The notes below the pieces were generated by a model. It was not told the origin of the DNA. It saw only the letters and a program-made list of their open reading frames with translations, and did not search any database. This document shows, piece after piece, positions 1-9,237 of a DNA stretch of 64,000 bases; position 1 is the first letter of the stretch; the number at the start of each line of letters is the position of its first letter. Origin of the DNA: Bowmanella dokdonensis (GTDB lineage Bacteria > Pseudomonadota > Gammaproteobacteria > Enterobacterales > Alteromonadaceae). The DNA is taken from assembly GCF_017254865.1 (NCBI RefSeq), contig NZ_JAFKCV010000003.1, positions 248,001 through 312,000 of the forward strand. The letters run 5' to 3'. The translations under genes were made by a program, and so were the position numbers.

Positions 1-120
1 GCGGGGTTCAGTAACCGTATCGGTCCGCTGAAACTGGCCCGTAACCTGGTTCTTGGCCTGGCGCAGCGCAGCGGCCTGCTGAAAAAACAGGTTACCCGCT
101 ATGCTATGGGGCTTAACTAG
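1..120 (+). CDS. UbiH/UbiF/VisC-family FAD hydroxylase, C-terminal fragment
   Basis: Open reading frame entering from the left edge and ending at TAG 118-120. Only the last 39 residues are visible. They include a PLKLARN segment followed by a KKQVTRYAMGL-like tail. This basic, amphipathic ending is characteristic of the flavin monooxygenases that hydroxylate the ubiquinone ring (UbiH, UbiF, UbiI/VisC). Which of the three it is cannot be decided from the fragment; the PLKLARN segment looks closest to UbiF by memory. Confidence 0.6.
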   Translation, partial: AGFSNRIGPLKLARNLVLGLAQRSGLLKKQVTRYAMGLN

Positions 121-129
121 TTGTCAGCT

Positions 130-178
130 GACAGAAAAAATCTTACATATCAAATTGATAGGTAAAGATTTTTCTGTC
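130..178. terminator. Bidirectional terminator-like hairpin
   Basis: An imperfect inverted repeat with arms at about 130-146 (begins GACAGAAAAA) and 162-178 (ends TTTTTCTGTC). It lies between the convergent hydroxylase and symporter genes. The A/T-rich arms give U-runs on both strands, so it could end both transcripts. Confidence 0.6.
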
Positions 179-185
179 TCACCTC

Positions 186-1589
186 TCACTTGTCCCAGAT
201 GCCTCTTTCCGTGCTGCCCTGGATGTCACAGTTGCCTTCCTGGTATTCAGGGGTCCTGCCGGCTTTACGTTGTTCCAGGTAATCCCGGCTGACGGCCACA
301 ATGGTGGGGTTCAGCCAGGCGATGGCGATGATATTGATCACTGTCATCAGGCCAAGGGCCATGTCCGCCATAGCCCACACGTGGGGCAGGGAGGCCATGG
401 ATCCCCACAGGATCATGGCCAGGTAGCCTGCTGTGTAGCAGCCACGGCCAGCCCTGTTGTCCAGTTTGAACATATGCAGGTTGCTTTCGCCATAGGCGTA
501 GTTAGCCACCACCGAGGTAAATGCAAACAGGCTGATGGCGGCTGCCACAAAGTCGTTGCCGCCGTTGCCCAGATGAAAGGCCATGGCATCCTGCGTCAGG
601 CGGATACCTTCCATCTGTTCACTTTGCGAGCCGCCGGCCAATAAAATAATCATGGCGGTGCACGTACAGAGCACCATGGTATCCAGGAAAACGCCCAGCA
701 TCTGCACATAGCCCTGGCTCGCCGGATGATTGGGGTTGGGGGTGGCACTGGCCGCTGCGTGGGGCACACTGCCCGAGCCGGCTTCGTTGGAGTATAGCCC
801 GCGCTGGATACCGTGTTTTACCGCAGCACCAAAGGCGCCACCGGCCGCCTCATTCAGACCAAAAGCTGAGGTGAGGATGTTATATAGGAGCCCTGGCACT
901 TGATCGAAATTGATCAGGGTGATGGCCAGGGCCACAAGTACATAGCTGATGCCCATAAAGGGCACCATCCACTCGGCAAAGCGGGCGATGCCGCGCAAGC
1001 CGCCGATGACGATAACGCCGGCCAGCAGAATAATGACGATGCCGGCGTCGAGGGTTGAAATACCATAGGCATGATTGAGGGCATCAGTGATGGAATTGGC
1101 CTGTACTGCGCTGAAAATAAAGCCGTATCCCATAAACAGGCAGAGGGAAAAGGTGATGGCCAGCCAGCGTTTGTTCAGCCCTTGCTGGATATAGTAGGCC
1201 GGTCCGCCACGGTATTCGCCTTTGACATCCTTGACCTTATATAGCTGGCCGAGCAGGCTTTCGGCAAAACCGGTGGCCATACCCAAAAAGGCGATGACCC
1301 ACATCCAGAAGATAGCGCCTGCGCCACCGAGCGAGATAGCCACGGCGACCCCGGCCAGGTTACCTGTGCCGACCCGCGCCGACAAACTGGTGCACAACGC
1401 CTGAAATGAGCTGATGCCGGCCTTATCACTCTTGCTGCTGCCCCTGAGCAGGCTGAACATATGGCGGAACTGAAAAATCTGAATGCCACCCAGGCGGACG
1501 CTGAACCAGACTCCGGCAATAACCAGCATGGCAATCAGCAGCCAGCCCCACAATACGCCGTTAACGGTGGATACCACTTGATGAATCAC
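186..1589 (-). CDS. AgcS-family sodium:alanine/glycine symporter
   Basis: Inner-membrane Na+-coupled amino-acid carrier (alanine/glycine:cation symporter family). About 467 residues with many hydrophobic segments. The family signatures are present: a TGNLAGVAVAISLGGAGAIFWMW stretch near residue 95 (split here only for naming; its core is GNLAGVA) and a GLYSNEAGSGSVPHAAA region in the middle. Start: the longest frame opens with GTG at 1595, but that codon overlaps the AAAGAG Shine-Dalgarno-like sequence. The GTG at 1589 sits 5 nt after it and is preferred. It is monocistronic, convergent with the upstream hydroxylase gene and downstream of the tRNA operon terminator. Substrate specificity (Ala, Gly or other) cannot be read from sequence. 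Confidence 0.88.
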   Translation of the reverse strand: MIHQVVSTVNGVLWGWLLIAMLVIAGVWFSVRLGGIQIFQFRHMFSLLRGSSKSDKAGISSFQALCTSLSARVGTGNLAGVAVAISLGGAGAIFWMWVIAFLGMATGFAESLLGQLYKVKDVKGEYRGGPAYYIQQGLNKRWLAITFSLCLFMGYGFIFSAVQANSITDALNHAYGISTLDAGIVIILLAGVIVIGGLRGIARFAEWMVPFMGISYVLVALAITLINFDQVPGLLYNILTSAFGLNEAAGGAFGAAVKHGIQRGLYSNEAGSGSVPHAAASATPNPNHPASQGYVQMLGVFLDTMVLCTCTAMIILLAGGSQSEQMEGIRLTQDAMAFHLGNGGNDFVAAAISLFAFTSVVANYAYGESNLHMFKLDNRAGRGCYTAGYLAMILWGSMASLPHVWAMADMALGLMTVINIIAIAWLNPTIVAVSRDYLEQRKAGRTPEYQEGNCDIQGSTERGIWDK

Positions 1590-1691
1590 GAGCACTCTTT
1601 ATTATTATTGGACTTCTGGCCGCCTATACTGGCTTGAATAGGCCACCCTGTCCAGTGATGAGTAACCACTGAGGAGTGACAAAGGGCGGAA

Positions 1692-1725
1692 AACAAAAAA
1701 GCCGCTCAATGAGCGGCCTTTTTGC
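1692..1725 (-). terminator. Intrinsic terminator of the tRNA operon
   Basis: GCCGCTC-AAT-GAGCGGC hairpin at 1701-1717. On the minus strand it is followed by a run of T residues (A run at 1692-1700 of the plus strand). It lies directly downstream of the last tRNA-Gln gene. Confidence 0.85.
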
Positions 1726-1731
1726 ACAATA

Positions 1732-1806
1732 TGGCTGGGGTGGCTGGACTCGAACCAACGCATGGCGGGATCAAAACCCGCTGCCTTACCACTTGGCGAC
1801 ACCCCA
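1732..1806 (-). tRNA. tRNA-Gln(UUG), second copy
   Basis: 75-nt cloverleaf including an encoded CCA. The anticodon loop TTTTGAT gives anticodon TTG. The T arm carries GGTTCGAGTCC. It is identical base for base to the copy at 1836-1910. It is the last gene of the Met-Leu-Gln-Gln operon. Confidence 0.97.
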
Positions 1807-1835
1807 ATTGTATAACGCGATCAACGGAAGGAGAT

Positions 1836-1910
1836 TGGCTGGGGTGGCTGGACTCGAACCAACGCATGGCGGGATCAAAACCCGCTGCCTTACCACTTGG
1901 CGACACCCCA
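1836..1910 (-). tRNA. tRNA-Gln(UUG), first copy
   Basis: 75 nt with encoded CCA and anticodon TTG; identical to the downstream copy. The repeat period is 104 nt. Position and order correspond to glnU/glnW of the E. coli metT-leuW-glnU-glnW operon. Confidence 0.97.
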
Positions 1911-1913
1911 ACA

Positions 1914-1998
1914 TGGTGCGGAAGGAGAGACTCGAACTCTCACGCCGTGAAGCACTGGAACCTAAATCCAGCGTGTCTACCAATTTCACCACTTCCGC
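1914..1998 (-). tRNA. tRNA-Leu(UAG)
   Basis: 85-nt class II tRNA with a long variable arm and encoded CCA. The anticodon stem-loop CTGGATTTAGGTTCCAG gives anticodon TAG, reading CUN leucine codons. It corresponds to E. coli leuW by anticodon and position. Confidence 0.97.
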
Positions 1999-2003
1999 AA
2001 GTG

Positions 2004-2080
2004 TGGTGGCTACGGCGGGAATCGAACCTGCGACCCCAGCATTATGAGTGCTGTGCTCTAACCAGCTGAGCTACGTAGCC
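2004..2080 (-). tRNA. tRNA-Met(CAU), elongator
   Basis: 77 nt with encoded CCA. The anticodon loop CTCATAA gives CAT. The acceptor GGCTACG and D arm match elongator tRNA-Met (E. coli metT type). It is the first gene of the tRNA operon. Confidence 0.95.
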
Positions 2081-2108
2081 ACTTTGGTACTCGCGTTGAG
2101 TGGCGCGT

Positions 2109-2137
2109 ATTATGCTGATCCACCTATGGAGCGTCAA
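2109..2137 (-). promoter_or_regulatory. Sigma-70 promoter of the tRNA operon
   Basis: Minus-strand -35 TTGACG (2132-2137) and -10 CATAAT (2109-2114) with 17-bp spacing. A GC-rich discriminator (ACGCGCC) follows, as is usual for growth-rate and stringently controlled stable-RNA promoters. It sits about 25 bp upstream of tRNA-Met. Confidence 0.85.
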
Positions 2138-2314
2138 CCCCTTTTTTACCCCCGTCCTTCCGAGTGCTCAGTATCTGGACAATTTGCCGGCGCAGCCTCT
2201 GTCTGGCACTTGGGACACAGGTTGCTGAGGCTTTATTGGGGATAAGAAACGGCAGAACTGCCCTGCCTCAGATGGACGATTTCTGCACTATTGGAGTCAC
2301 AGGATCATAAACAA

Positions 2315-2337
2315 ATCGGGGGCCGATGGCCCCCGAA
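2315..2337 (-). terminator. Terminator after ychF
   Basis: CGGGGGCC-ATC-GGCCCCCG stem just downstream of the ychF stop codon. On the minus strand it is followed by a moderately T-rich ATTTGTTT tail. Confidence 0.75.
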
Positions 2338-2339
2338 TG

Positions 2340-3431
2340 TTAGACGTTGAAGCGAAAGTGGATGACATCGCCATCTTTGACGATATATTCCTTACCTTCC
2401 AAGCGCCACTTACCGGCGTCTTTGGCTCCCTGCTCGCCTTTGTATTCGACAAAATTGTCAAAGCCGATAACCTCGGCACGGATAAAACCCTTCTCGAAAT
2501 CGGTATGGATTTTACCCGCTGCCTGGGGGGCCGTGCTGCCAATGGGGAAGGTCCAGGCCCGTACTTCCTTGACTCCGGCGGTGAAATAGGTGTTCAGGTT
2601 GAGCAGGCTGTAGCCGGCCCGAATCACCCGGTTCAGGCCGGGTTCCTGCAGACCCATGTCCGCCATAAACTCGGCCCGCTCGTCATCTTCCAGCTCGGCA
2701 ATTTCCGATTCGATGGCGGCGCACACCGACACCACCACGGCATTTTCAGCTGCAGCAATCTCACGCACCTTGTCCAGGTGCGGATTGTCCTCAAAACCAT
2801 CTTCATTGACATTGGCGATGTACATGGTGGGTTTAAGGGTCAGGAAGTTCATGTAGGCGATGGCGGCCAGCTCTTCTTTTTCCAGCTCGACCATCCGCAA
2901 CATCCTGCCTTCATCCAGATAAGGCTTGATCTTTTCCAGTACCTGCATCTCGAACTTGGCATCCTTGTCGCCGCCCTTGGCGCGCTTGCCGACGCGCAAC
3001 ATGGCCTTTTCACAGGTTTCCAGGTCGGCCAGGGCCAGTTCTGTATTGATAACCTCTATGTCATCAGCCGGATTCACCCCCCCTGCCACATGAACAATGT
3101 TGTCGTTCTCAAAGCAGCGCACCACATGGCCGATGGCATCGGTCTCACGGATATTGGCCAGGAATTTGTTACCCAGGCCCTCTCCTTTGGAAGCGCCCTC
3201 CACCAGGCCGGCGATGTCCACAAACTCCATGGTGGTGGGAATGACCCGTTGCGGATTCACTATGGCCGCTAACTGATCCAGGCGGGTATCGGGTACCGGG
3301 ACCACACCTGTATTGGGCTCAATGGTGCAGAACGGGAAATTGGCAGCTTCGATACCGGCCTTGGTCAGGGCGTTGAACAGGGTGGACTTACCCACATTCG
3401 GCAGACCGACAATGCCACATTTAAAACCCAT
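2340..3431 (-). CDS. ychF: Redox-regulated ATPase / ribosome-binding OBG-family protein YchF
   Basis: Cytosolic P-loop NTPase of the Obg family, 363 residues as in E. coli. Visible parts are the G1 loop GLPNVGKST (residues 9-17), a PFCTIEPN switch region, and the G3 motif [16 protein letters not shown]. The G4 position reads NVNED in place of NKxD. This is the known YchF change that favours ATP over GTP. A C-terminal TGS-like domain ends in [18 protein letters not shown] ribosome site precedes the ATG. It follows pth by 14 nt on the same strand, the conserved pth-ychF pair, and likely shares the rplY promoter. Confidence 0.97.
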   Translation of the reverse strand: MGFKCGIVGLPNVGKSTLFNALTKAGIEAANFPFCTIEPNTGVVPVPDTRLDQLAAIVNPQRVIPTTMEFVDIAGLVEGASKGEGLGNKFLANIRETDAIGHVVRCFENDNIVHVAGGVNPADDIEVINTELALADLETCEKAMLRVGKRAKGGDKDAKFEMQVLEKIKPYLDEGRMLRMVELEKEELAAIAYMNFLTLKPTMYIANVNEDGFEDNPHLDKVREIAAAENAVVVSVCAAIESEIAELEDDERAEFMADMGLQEPGLNRVIRAGYSLLNLNTYFTAGVKEVRAWTFPIGSTAPQAAGKIHTDFEKGFIRAEVIGFDNFVEYKGEQGAKDAGKWRLEGKEYIVKDGDVIHFRFNV

Positions 3432-3445
3432 GGTGATTCCTCAAG

Positions 3446-4030
3446 TTATTCGGCTTTGAATGAATGCAGGCGATTCATGGCCCGCGTCATGCCGTCTTTC
3501 AATAAAATCTCGGTGCAGCGTACCGCTTCATCGATGGCGGCCTCTATCTGTTGTTGCTCTTCCGGCCGGGGCTTCCCCAGTACATGGCCGGTTACTTTGT
3601 GTTTATCGCCGGGATGGCCGATACCAATGCGCAGGCGATGGAAATCCTTGCAGTTGGCCAGTTTGCTGACGATGTCACGGACACCATTCTGACTCGAGCT
3701 GCCGCCGGTCTTGAGCCTGACTACGCCAGGGGGGAGATCCAATTCGTCGAAGGCCACCAGGATATTATCCGGCGCAATGCGATAGAAGCTAGCCATGGCA
3801 CAAACGGCCTGACCACTGCGGTTCATAAAGGTAGTCGGAATCAGCAGTCTGACGTCCTGGCCAGCAATATTGCCGCGGCCGGTAAAACCGGAGAACTTGT
3901 TTTCCAGGGTCAGGGGAATACGATAATGACGGGCAAGAGCATTAAGATACCAGGCACCTGCATTGTGCCTGGTATTTTCATATTCGGGGCCTGGATTGCC
4001 CAGGCCCACAATGAGCTGAAGGTCAGCCAA
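3446..4030 (-). CDS. pth: Peptidyl-tRNA hydrolase
   Basis: Releases tRNA from peptidyl-tRNA that drops off the ribosome. 194 residues, the E. coli length. It carries the signature [18 protein letters not shown] near the N-terminus, where His22 is the expected catalytic base, then FMNRSGQAV and the DELDLPPG segment. The start codon is TTG at 4030. It is supported by a GAGGAG ribosome site 8 nt upstream, which overlaps the rplY stop codon. rplY-pth-ychF form a translation-related operon with 5-14 nt gaps. Confidence 0.97.
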   Translation of the reverse strand: MADLQLIVGLGNPGPEYENTRHNAGAWYLNALARHYRIPLTLENKFSGFTGRGNIAGQDVRLLIPTTFMNRSGQAVCAMASFYRIAPDNILVAFDELDLPPGVVRLKTGGSSSQNGVRDIVSKLANCKDFHRLRIGIGHPGDKHKVTGHVLGKPRPEEQQQIEAAIDEAVRCTEILLKDGMTRAMNRLHSFKAE

Positions 4031-4035
4031 GAGGA

Positions 4036-4674
4036 TTACTCCTCAGTGCTGGCTTCTTCCTCACCTTCGGCTTCGTCAGCAGCAGCGGCGCCTTTGGCAG
4101 CCTTGATGGTGACAACAGCCAGATCATGGTCGGCGCCTTTGGCCAGCTCAACCAGGGTCACGCCTTTTGGCACTTTCAGATCAGACAGGTGCAGGGTTTG
4201 ACCCATAGCCACGTCGATCAGATCCACTTCGATGAACTCTGGCAGGTTGGCCGGCAGACAGCTGATCACCACATCGTTCATATGGTGTTCTGCGTGGCCA
4301 CCCTGATCCTTGATGGCAGGGGCCTTTTGTTCATTGAGGAAGTGCAGGGGCACGTTGGTCGTCACCGCCTGGTTGGCGTCAACACGCAGGAAATCGATAT
4401 GCGTCACCTTGGGCTTAAAAGGGTGACGTTGCATGTCCTTGACCAGGGCTTCCACCTTGTCACCGCCGATGTTCAGAGTCAGAACGTGGCTGTAGAAGGC
4501 TTCAAACTGCTGAGCCTGTACCACTTTGTTGTGATCCAGGGTCAGGGAGACGGGCTCTTTGCCGGCACCGTACAGGATGGCAGGTACTTTGTCTTCACGA
4601 CGCAGGCGGCGGCTCGCACCTTTCCCCAGGTCTGTGCGGACGTCTGCATCCAGATTAAAAATCGCTTCAGACAT
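4036..4674 (-). CDS. rplY: 50S ribosomal protein L25/general stress protein Ctc
   Basis: Binds 5S rRNA in the large ribosomal subunit. 212 residues: an N-terminal L25 domain ([20 protein letters not shown], about residues 18-37) and a C-terminal CTC/TL5-type beta domain, ending in an acidic Ala/Glu-rich tail. E. coli L25 has only the first domain, so this is the long form common in other bacteria. It is the first gene of rplY-pth-ychF and is preceded by a GGAG ribosome site and a good promoter. Confidence 0.96.
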   Translation of the reverse strand: MSEAIFNLDADVRTDLGKGASRRLRREDKVPAILYGAGKEPVSLTLDHNKVVQAQQFEAFYSHVLTLNIGGDKVEALVKDMQRHPFKPKVTHIDFLRVDANQAVTTNVPLHFLNEQKAPAIKDQGGHAEHHMNDVVISCLPANLPEFIEVDLIDVAMGQTLHLSDLKVPKGVTLVELAKGADHDLAVVTIKAAKGAAAADEAEGEEEASTEE

Positions 4675-4759
4675 AAATTACTCCAATATATGAGTGGCAT
4701 GCGGCGTTTCGCGACCAAAACCCCGCGCTGATAGAACACCCCTTGAAAAAGGGCGGCGA

Positions 4760-4788
4760 ATTCTACCACTCCACCAGAGCCGAAACAA
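4760..4788 (-). promoter_or_regulatory. Candidate sigma-70 promoter for rplY-pth-ychF
   Basis: Minus-strand -35 TTGTTT (4783-4788) and -10 TAGAAT (4760-4765) with exactly 17 bp between them, about 85 bp upstream of the rplY ATG. Confidence 0.6.
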
Positions 4789-4795
4789 GGCACAA

Positions 4796-5203
4796 TCAGC
4801 GGGTGTTTTCACCCTTTCCCACCTGGCTGTCGTCCACAATACGGATTGTTTTTATATGCACAGGCAGGCCATGTTGCTGAAAGGTGACCAGATCAGGCGT
4901 GGTGGTTGCCGTCACCTCCACAACCAGGCCGTCACGCCGGTAGGGGGCGGCCAGGTTAATGGGCTGAAAACGACGCCCATCATCGGTGTACAGGGCAAAA
5001 AAGCCCCCTTCCAGATTCTTGTGCACCACCCGTGCAGTAAAATGTAAGGTCTCAGCCTTGGGCGACTTTGACTTCTGCGATGGCATGGGAGTCTCCTGAA
5101 CAGTGGACGGGACTGGATTGGCTGGCTGTTCCTGCTTCAGGGGCGGTTCCTGGGCACAGGCCGACAATCCGATTGCACACAACAATACGGGCAGACATTT
5201 CAT
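4796..5203 (-). CDS. Small lipoprotein of unknown function
   Basis: 135 residues. The N-terminus is a lipoprotein signal (MKCLPVLLCAIGLSAC, lipobox LSAC with Cys16), predicting an anchored periplasmic protein. A Pro/Ser/Lys-rich linker (about residues 20-50) is followed by an apparent small beta-rich domain (FTARVVHKNLEGGFFALYTD onward), possibly OB-like. I do not recognise the family. It sits between prs and the rplY operon on the same strand but is separated from prs by a strong terminator. Confidence 0.72.
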   Translation of the reverse strand: MKCLPVLLCAIGLSACAQEPPLKQEQPANPVPSTVQETPMPSQKSKSPKAETLHFTARVVHKNLEGGFFALYTDDGRRFQPINLAAPYRRDGLVVEVTATTTPDLVTFQQHGLPVHIKTIRIVDDSQVGKGENTR

Positions 5204-5315
5204 AACGTTAACTCATCGGCTCTTGTCAGTTCAGGCAGTAAGGGTAAATGACATCGGCCCCGCTGGCCAGGTTTGCCTGTTGATGGCTGTTACTAAGAGG
5301 GAGTCCGGCGCCAAC

Positions 5316-5345
5316 AAAAAAGCCACCCGGGGGCGGCTCTTTTTG
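5316..5345 (-). terminator. Intrinsic terminator after prs
   Basis: Minus strand: AGCCGCC-CCC(G)-GGTGGCT stem followed by TTTTTTG, 16 nt past the prs stop codon. It ends the lolB-ispE-prs transcript. Confidence 0.85.
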
Positions 5346-5360
5346 CTGACTACTTTCAGT

Positions 5361-6308
5361 TTAGTACTCGAACATGGCCGAGATGGACTCTTCGTTGCTG
5401 ACGCGCCGGATGGCTTCGGCCAGCATATTGGACAGGCTGAGCTGCTTAACCTTGTCCAGAGCGCGGATCTCCGGTGACAGGGGTATGCTGTCAGTCACCA
5501 CTATCTCATCGATGACCGAATCCCTCAGGTTCTGCGGAGCATTACCCGAGAAGATGGCATGGGTAGCATAGGCGAATACCCGCTTGGCACCATGTTCCTT
5601 CAGGGCAATGGCAGCTTTGCACAATGTGCCGCCGGTATCGATCATGTCGTCGACGATGATACAGTCCCTGTCCTGGACGTCACCGATAATATGCATCACC
5701 TGCGACACATTGGCCTTGGGACGACGTTTATCGATAATGGCCAGGTCCAGATCGTTCATCACCTTGGCCAGGGCACGGGCCCGGACGACGCCGCCGATAT
5801 CAGGGGAAACCACTACAGGGTTGTCGAATTCACGCTCGCGCATGTCTTCCAGCAGAATCGGCGTACCGAAGGCGTTGTCCACCGGCACGTCGAAAAAGCC
5901 CTGGATCTGTTCGGCATGCAAATCTACTGTCAGTACCCGATCCACCCCAACGTTCGACAGGAAGTCCGCCACCACCTTGGCTGTAATAGGCACACGGGCA
6001 CTGCGTACGCGTCTGTCCTGACGGGCATAACCAAAGTAGGGAATCACCGCCGTAATGCGTCCGGCCGAGGCGCGGCGCAGGGCGTCGATCATTACGATCA
6101 GTTCCATCAGATTGTCATTGGTGGGGGCGCAGGTGGACTGAATGATAAAGACATCGGAACCGCGGACATTTTCATGGATTTCGACGCTGATTTCACCGTC
6201 GCTGAATCGTCCTACACTGGCGTGGCCCAGTTTTGTGTAGAGTCGGTCGGCGACTTTCTGGGCGAGCTCTGGTATAGCATTACCAGCAAATAACTTCATA
6301 TCCGGCAC
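5361..6308 (-). CDS. prs: Ribose-phosphate pyrophosphokinase (PRPP synthase)
   Basis: Makes 5-phosphoribosyl 1-pyrophosphate from ribose 5-phosphate and ATP for nucleotide, His, Trp and NAD synthesis. 315 residues, identical in length to E. coli Prs. It begins [10 protein letters not shown] and contains the [18 protein letters not shown]-loop segment and the PRPP-binding [14 protein letters not shown] motif. A longer frame opens at 6359, but GTG at 6308 has a GAGGA site and gives the exact family N-terminus, so I chose it. It lies 73 nt downstream of ispE in the conserved lolB-ispE-prs order. Confidence 0.97.
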   Translation of the reverse strand: MPDMKLFAGNAIPELAQKVADRLYTKLGHASVGRFSDGEISVEIHENVRGSDVFIIQSTCAPTNDNLMELIVMIDALRRASAGRITAVIPYFGYARQDRRVRSARVPITAKVVADFLSNVGVDRVLTVDLHAEQIQGFFDVPVDNAFGTPILLEDMREREFDNPVVVSPDIGGVVRARALAKVMNDLDLAIIDKRRPKANVSQVMHIIGDVQDRDCIIVDDMIDTGGTLCKAAIALKEHGAKRVFAYATHAIFSGNAPQNLRDSVIDEIVVTDSIPLSPEIRALDKVKQLSLSNMLAEAIRRVSNEESISAMFEY

Positions 6309-6381
6309 AGTAGGATCCTCAGTGACTTGTCTAAATTGTAAGGTTGGCGGTGGCGACACAAGTCAGGCGTTTGAGAGCGGA

Positions 6382-7266
6382 TTACCCGTTTCGTGTCTCA
6401 AGTTGACTGTGCAGAGGCGATTGATTGACCCCTTGAGCCACAAAACCCTGCCATTGTTCGGGCAAGGCCCGAAGCACTGATTCAGCATGGTCTTTGTCTG
6501 GGAAAACGGCAAATACGCAGGCGCCTGTACCTGTCATTCGCGACGGCGCGTATTCTAGCAACCAGTGTAATAACTTTGCAACTTCGCCGTGGTAACGGCA
6601 GACCAGCTCCTGACAGTCATTGCGGCTGGTATCGAAGTGGTATTCATGCCACCGGATCGGGACTGTGTTACGGGGTAAATCCGCATGGGTAAAGATCGAC
6701 TGGGTAGAGATTTGTACACCAGGGTTTACTACCAGGTACCAGTGCTCCGGTTGGGGGGCGGGGTGCAGTTGTTCGCCGACACCGGTGGCGAAGGCAGTTC
6801 TGCCTTGCACGAACACCGGGACATCTGCGCCAAGGGCCAGACCCAGTTCCGCCAGCTTGTCGAGGGACAGTCCCGTTTGCCACAGATGATTCAGCGCGAC
6901 CAGAGCAGTGGCTGCATTGGAGGAGCCGCCCCCTAGCCCCCCGCCCATGGGCAGGCGCTTGTTCAGCCAGATACGGCAACCTTTTGTGCTGCCGGTATAG
7001 CTTTGCAGCGCCAATGCCGCCTTGATGATCAGGTTGTCCTGGCTGGCCACCCCGGCAACGGGGGTCTGCAGGTCGATCTGAGAGTCGCCGGTAATCTCAA
7101 ATTGCAGATGGTCGCCGTAATCCAGCATCTGAAACAGGCTCTGCAGATTGTGGTAACCATCTGCACGTCGGCCAGTGATATGCAAAAACAGGTTGAGTTT
7201 GGCAGGTGATGGCCAGCTTCTGTGTTGAGGCAATGGTTGCCTGGCCGTGCTTATTTCAGTTGCCAT
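6382..7266 (-). CDS. ispE: 4-diphosphocytidyl-2-C-methyl-D-erythritol kinase
   Basis: GHMP kinase that phosphorylates CDP-methylerythritol in the non-mevalonate isoprenoid pathway. 294 residues. It has the substrate motif [19 protein letters not shown] (about residues 21-39) and the ATP-binding glycine loop [14 protein letters not shown]. The start overlaps the end of lolB by 16 nt. The first 18 residues have no strong family counterpart, so a start a few codons further in is possible. Confidence 0.95.
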   Translation of the reverse strand: MATEISTARQPLPQHRSWPSPAKLNLFLHITGRRADGYHNLQSLFQMLDYGDHLQFEITGDSQIDLQTPVAGVASQDNLIIKAALALQSYTGSTKGCRIWLNKRLPMGGGLGGGSSNAATALVALNHLWQTGLSLDKLAELGLALGADVPVFVQGRTAFATGVGEQLHPAPQPEHWYLVVNPGVQISTQSIFTHADLPRNTVPIRWHEYHFDTSRNDCQELVCRYHGEVAKLLHWLLEYAPSRMTGTGACVFAVFPDKDHAESVLRALPEQWQGFVAQGVNQSPLHSQLETRNG

Positions 7267-7838
7267 TGGTCTATTCGTATCCTGATTTGGACATCTGTCG
7301 CACTCAGTTCCAGGGCATGGGGAAGGATATACCCATCCTGTTGGCGGTAATCGGAAAAACTGACCTGCCAGCCATCGTCGGTGGTCAGTCGACGTATCAG
7401 GCCCGAATCGGCAAAGGCCGGCATGGCTTCCTCAGACGCCTGGCCCTTAATCCACAGCGGCAGATCAGACACAGGAATGACCCAGCCGGTCATCTGTTCA
7501 AGCAACTGTGCAGCATTGTCATGCCAGTATTCCCTGTCTTCATACTCCAGATGGACCCGTCCCCCCTGCTTCTGCATACTCAGTAAACGGGTGCCGATGA
7601 AGCTGTTGAGGCCGATATTGTATTCGTCCTGGCGTTGTTGCCAGTGGAGGTTGGCGCTGAATCTTTCCTCGCTGCTTTTAAATGCCAGCTTACCGCTGAC
7701 CTGCCATTGCTGCAGTTGGGCAAGCTGCCTCTGATGATGGAGGGCATTAACCGAGTATTCCACCACGGGCCGGGTTGCACAGGCGCTCAGCAACAGCAGC
7801 AGGCAAAGACAGGAGATTCGCAACAGGAAGTTTGGCAA
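7251..7838 (-). CDS. lolB: Outer-membrane lipoprotein receptor LolB
   Basis: Receives lipoproteins from LolA and inserts them in the outer membrane; itself a lipoprotein. The signal peptide ends in LLLLLSAC, followed by the mature domain ([34 protein letters not shown]). The frame is open to 7973, but the extra N-terminus does not fit a secreted protein. The TTG at 7838 gives [20 protein letters not shown], which aligns with the E. coli LolB signal, about 195 residues in all (E. coli has 207). No clear ribosome site was found, so the exact start is uncertain. It is divergent from hemA, as in E. coli. Confidence 0.88.
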   Translation of the reverse strand: MPNFLLRISCLCLLLLLSACATRPVVEYSVNALHHQRQLAQLQQWQVSGKLAFKSSEERFSANLHWQQRQDEYNIGLNSFIGTRLLSMQKQGGRVHLEYEDREYWHDNAAQLLEQMTGWVIPVSDLPLWIKGQASEEAMPAFADSGLIRRLTTDDGWQVSFSDYRQQDGYILPHALELSATDVQIRIRIDQWQLK

Positions 7839-7895
7839 GGTTGGCAGTTGGCAACGGGTCAGGTGCCGATAATGGGAACACAAACAGGCGGGTGC

Positions 7896-7924
7896 TTTCA
7901 ATAGGTTTGGCTTTTGCGTACAAT
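7896..7924 (+). promoter_or_regulatory. Possible hemA promoter
   Basis: A TACAAT -10 hexamer (7919-7924) with a weak TTTCAA -35 (7896-7901) at 17-bp spacing, about 50 bp upstream of the hemA ATG in the lolB/hemA divergent region. Confidence 0.4.
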
Positions 7925-7973
7925 GCCACGCCGACATAACCCGGCTAATCAGGCACGCACAGACCAGATCCAC

Positions 7974-9230
7974 ATGGCCTTAATCGCACTCGGTATCAAT
8001 CACAATACGGCTCCTGTGGAAGTCAGAGAAAAAGTCGCCTTTTCCACCGACAGCCAACTGGATGCTTTGCTTGCCCTGCGGGAAAAACTGGGCAGCGAGG
8101 AATCGGTGATCCTGTCGACCTGCAACCGTACTGAAATCTATGCCGAACTGGATGAAGCGCAGCACGAAGTATTACTTAACTGGCTGGCTGACTTTCATGG
8201 TCTGGATGATAAGCTGCTCTCAACCAGCAGCTACCGCTACCAGCAGCAGGATGCCGTCAGGCACCTGATGAGGGTGGCCAGCGGCCTTGACTCCCTGGTG
8301 CTGGGGGAACCGCAGATACTGGGTCAGGTCAAGCAGGCGTTTACCAGCGCCAGAAACAGCGGCATGGTGGGCAGTCGTTTCGAGCGGTTGTTCCAGCAGA
8401 CCTTTGCCGTCGCCAAGCGGGTGCGCTCGGAGACCGATATTGGTGCCAATGCCGTGTCGGTAGCCTATGCCTCCGTGCAACTGGCCAAACATATTTTTTC
8501 CTCCTTGCAGAAGATCAACGTATTGTTGATCGGTGCCGGCGAAACCATCGAACTGGTGGCCCGCCACCTGAATGAACAAAAGGTCAGCAGCATACGGGTG
8601 GCCAACCGGACACTGGCCCGGGCAGAAGAGCTGGCCGGACCCCTGGGGGCGAGCGTGATCACCCTGGCGCAGATCCCGGATCATCTGGCCGAGGCGGATA
8701 TTGTCATCAGTTCCACCGCCAGTCAGTTGCCGATCCTCGGTAAAGGCGTAGTGGAGCGAGCCCTGAAACAGCGGCGCCACAAGCCTATGTTTCTGGTCGA
8801 TTTAGCGGTGCCCCGCGACATCGAAGCGGAGGTGGCCGATTTGGACGATGCCTATCTTTATTCTGTGGACGATCTTCAGCAGATAGTGCAGGAAAACCTG
8901 GCTTCCCGGCAGTCGGCGGCACAAAAGGCCGAACAGATGATCGATGCCGGGGTCAGGGACTATCTGACTTGGCACGACAGCCTGGCCTCAGTGGATCTGG
9001 TTCGCTGCTATCGTGAACAAAGCGAGTTGCACAAGCAAAAACTGCAGGACAGGGCGCTGAAGCAGCTCGCCGATGGTAAAGCACCGGAAGAAGTCATCAC
9101 GGAACTGGCCAACCGGCTGACCAACAGTCTGATCCATGCCCCCACCAAAGCCATTAAAGAGGCGGCCAGCAGTCAGGATAGCGGCAGTCTAAGCCTGTTG
9201 CAGCGGGCATTGGGCATTAACAAGTTTTAG
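7974..9230 (+). CDS. hemA: Glutamyl-tRNA reductase
   Basis: First committed step of C5 haem/tetrapyrrole synthesis: reduces glutamyl-tRNA(Glu) to glutamate-1-semialdehyde with NADPH. 418 residues, the same as E. coli. The N-terminus is [20 protein letters not shown]. The catalytic Cys50 lies in STCNRTE, a [10 protein letters not shown] motif follows near residue 105, and a Rossmann domain ([14 protein letters not shown]) follows that. The frame opens 60 nt earlier, but this ATG matches the family start. It heads the conserved hemA-prfA-prmC operon; prfA begins 7 nt after its stop. Confidence 0.98.
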   Translation: MALIALGINHNTAPVEVREKVAFSTDSQLDALLALREKLGSEESVILSTCNRTEIYAELDEAQHEVLLNWLADFHGLDDKLLSTSSYRYQQQDAVRHLMRVASGLDSLVLGEPQILGQVKQAFTSARNSGMVGSRFERLFQQTFAVAKRVRSETDIGANAVSVAYASVQLAKHIFSSLQKINVLLIGAGETIELVARHLNEQKVSSIRVANRTLARAEELAGPLGASVITLAQIPDHLAEADIVISSTASQLPILGKGVVERALKQRRHKPMFLVDLAVPRDIEAEVADLDDAYLYSVDDLQQIVQENLASRQSAAQKAEQMIDAGVRDYLTWHDSLASVDLVRCYREQSELHKQKLQDRALKQLADGKAPEEVITELANRLTNSLIHAPTKAIKEAASSQDSGSLSLLQRALGINKF

Positions 9231-9237
9231 GTTGAAT

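Noticed and set aside
1676-2069. Several 60-120 codon frames on both strands across the tRNA cluster
   Set aside because: They translate tRNA sequence (for example GWTRTNAWRDQ) and have no ribosome sites; the tRNA genes explain the region.
2337-3272. A 311-codon plus-strand frame antisense to ychF
   Set aside because: It is a codon-position shadow of a certain gene, with no family features.
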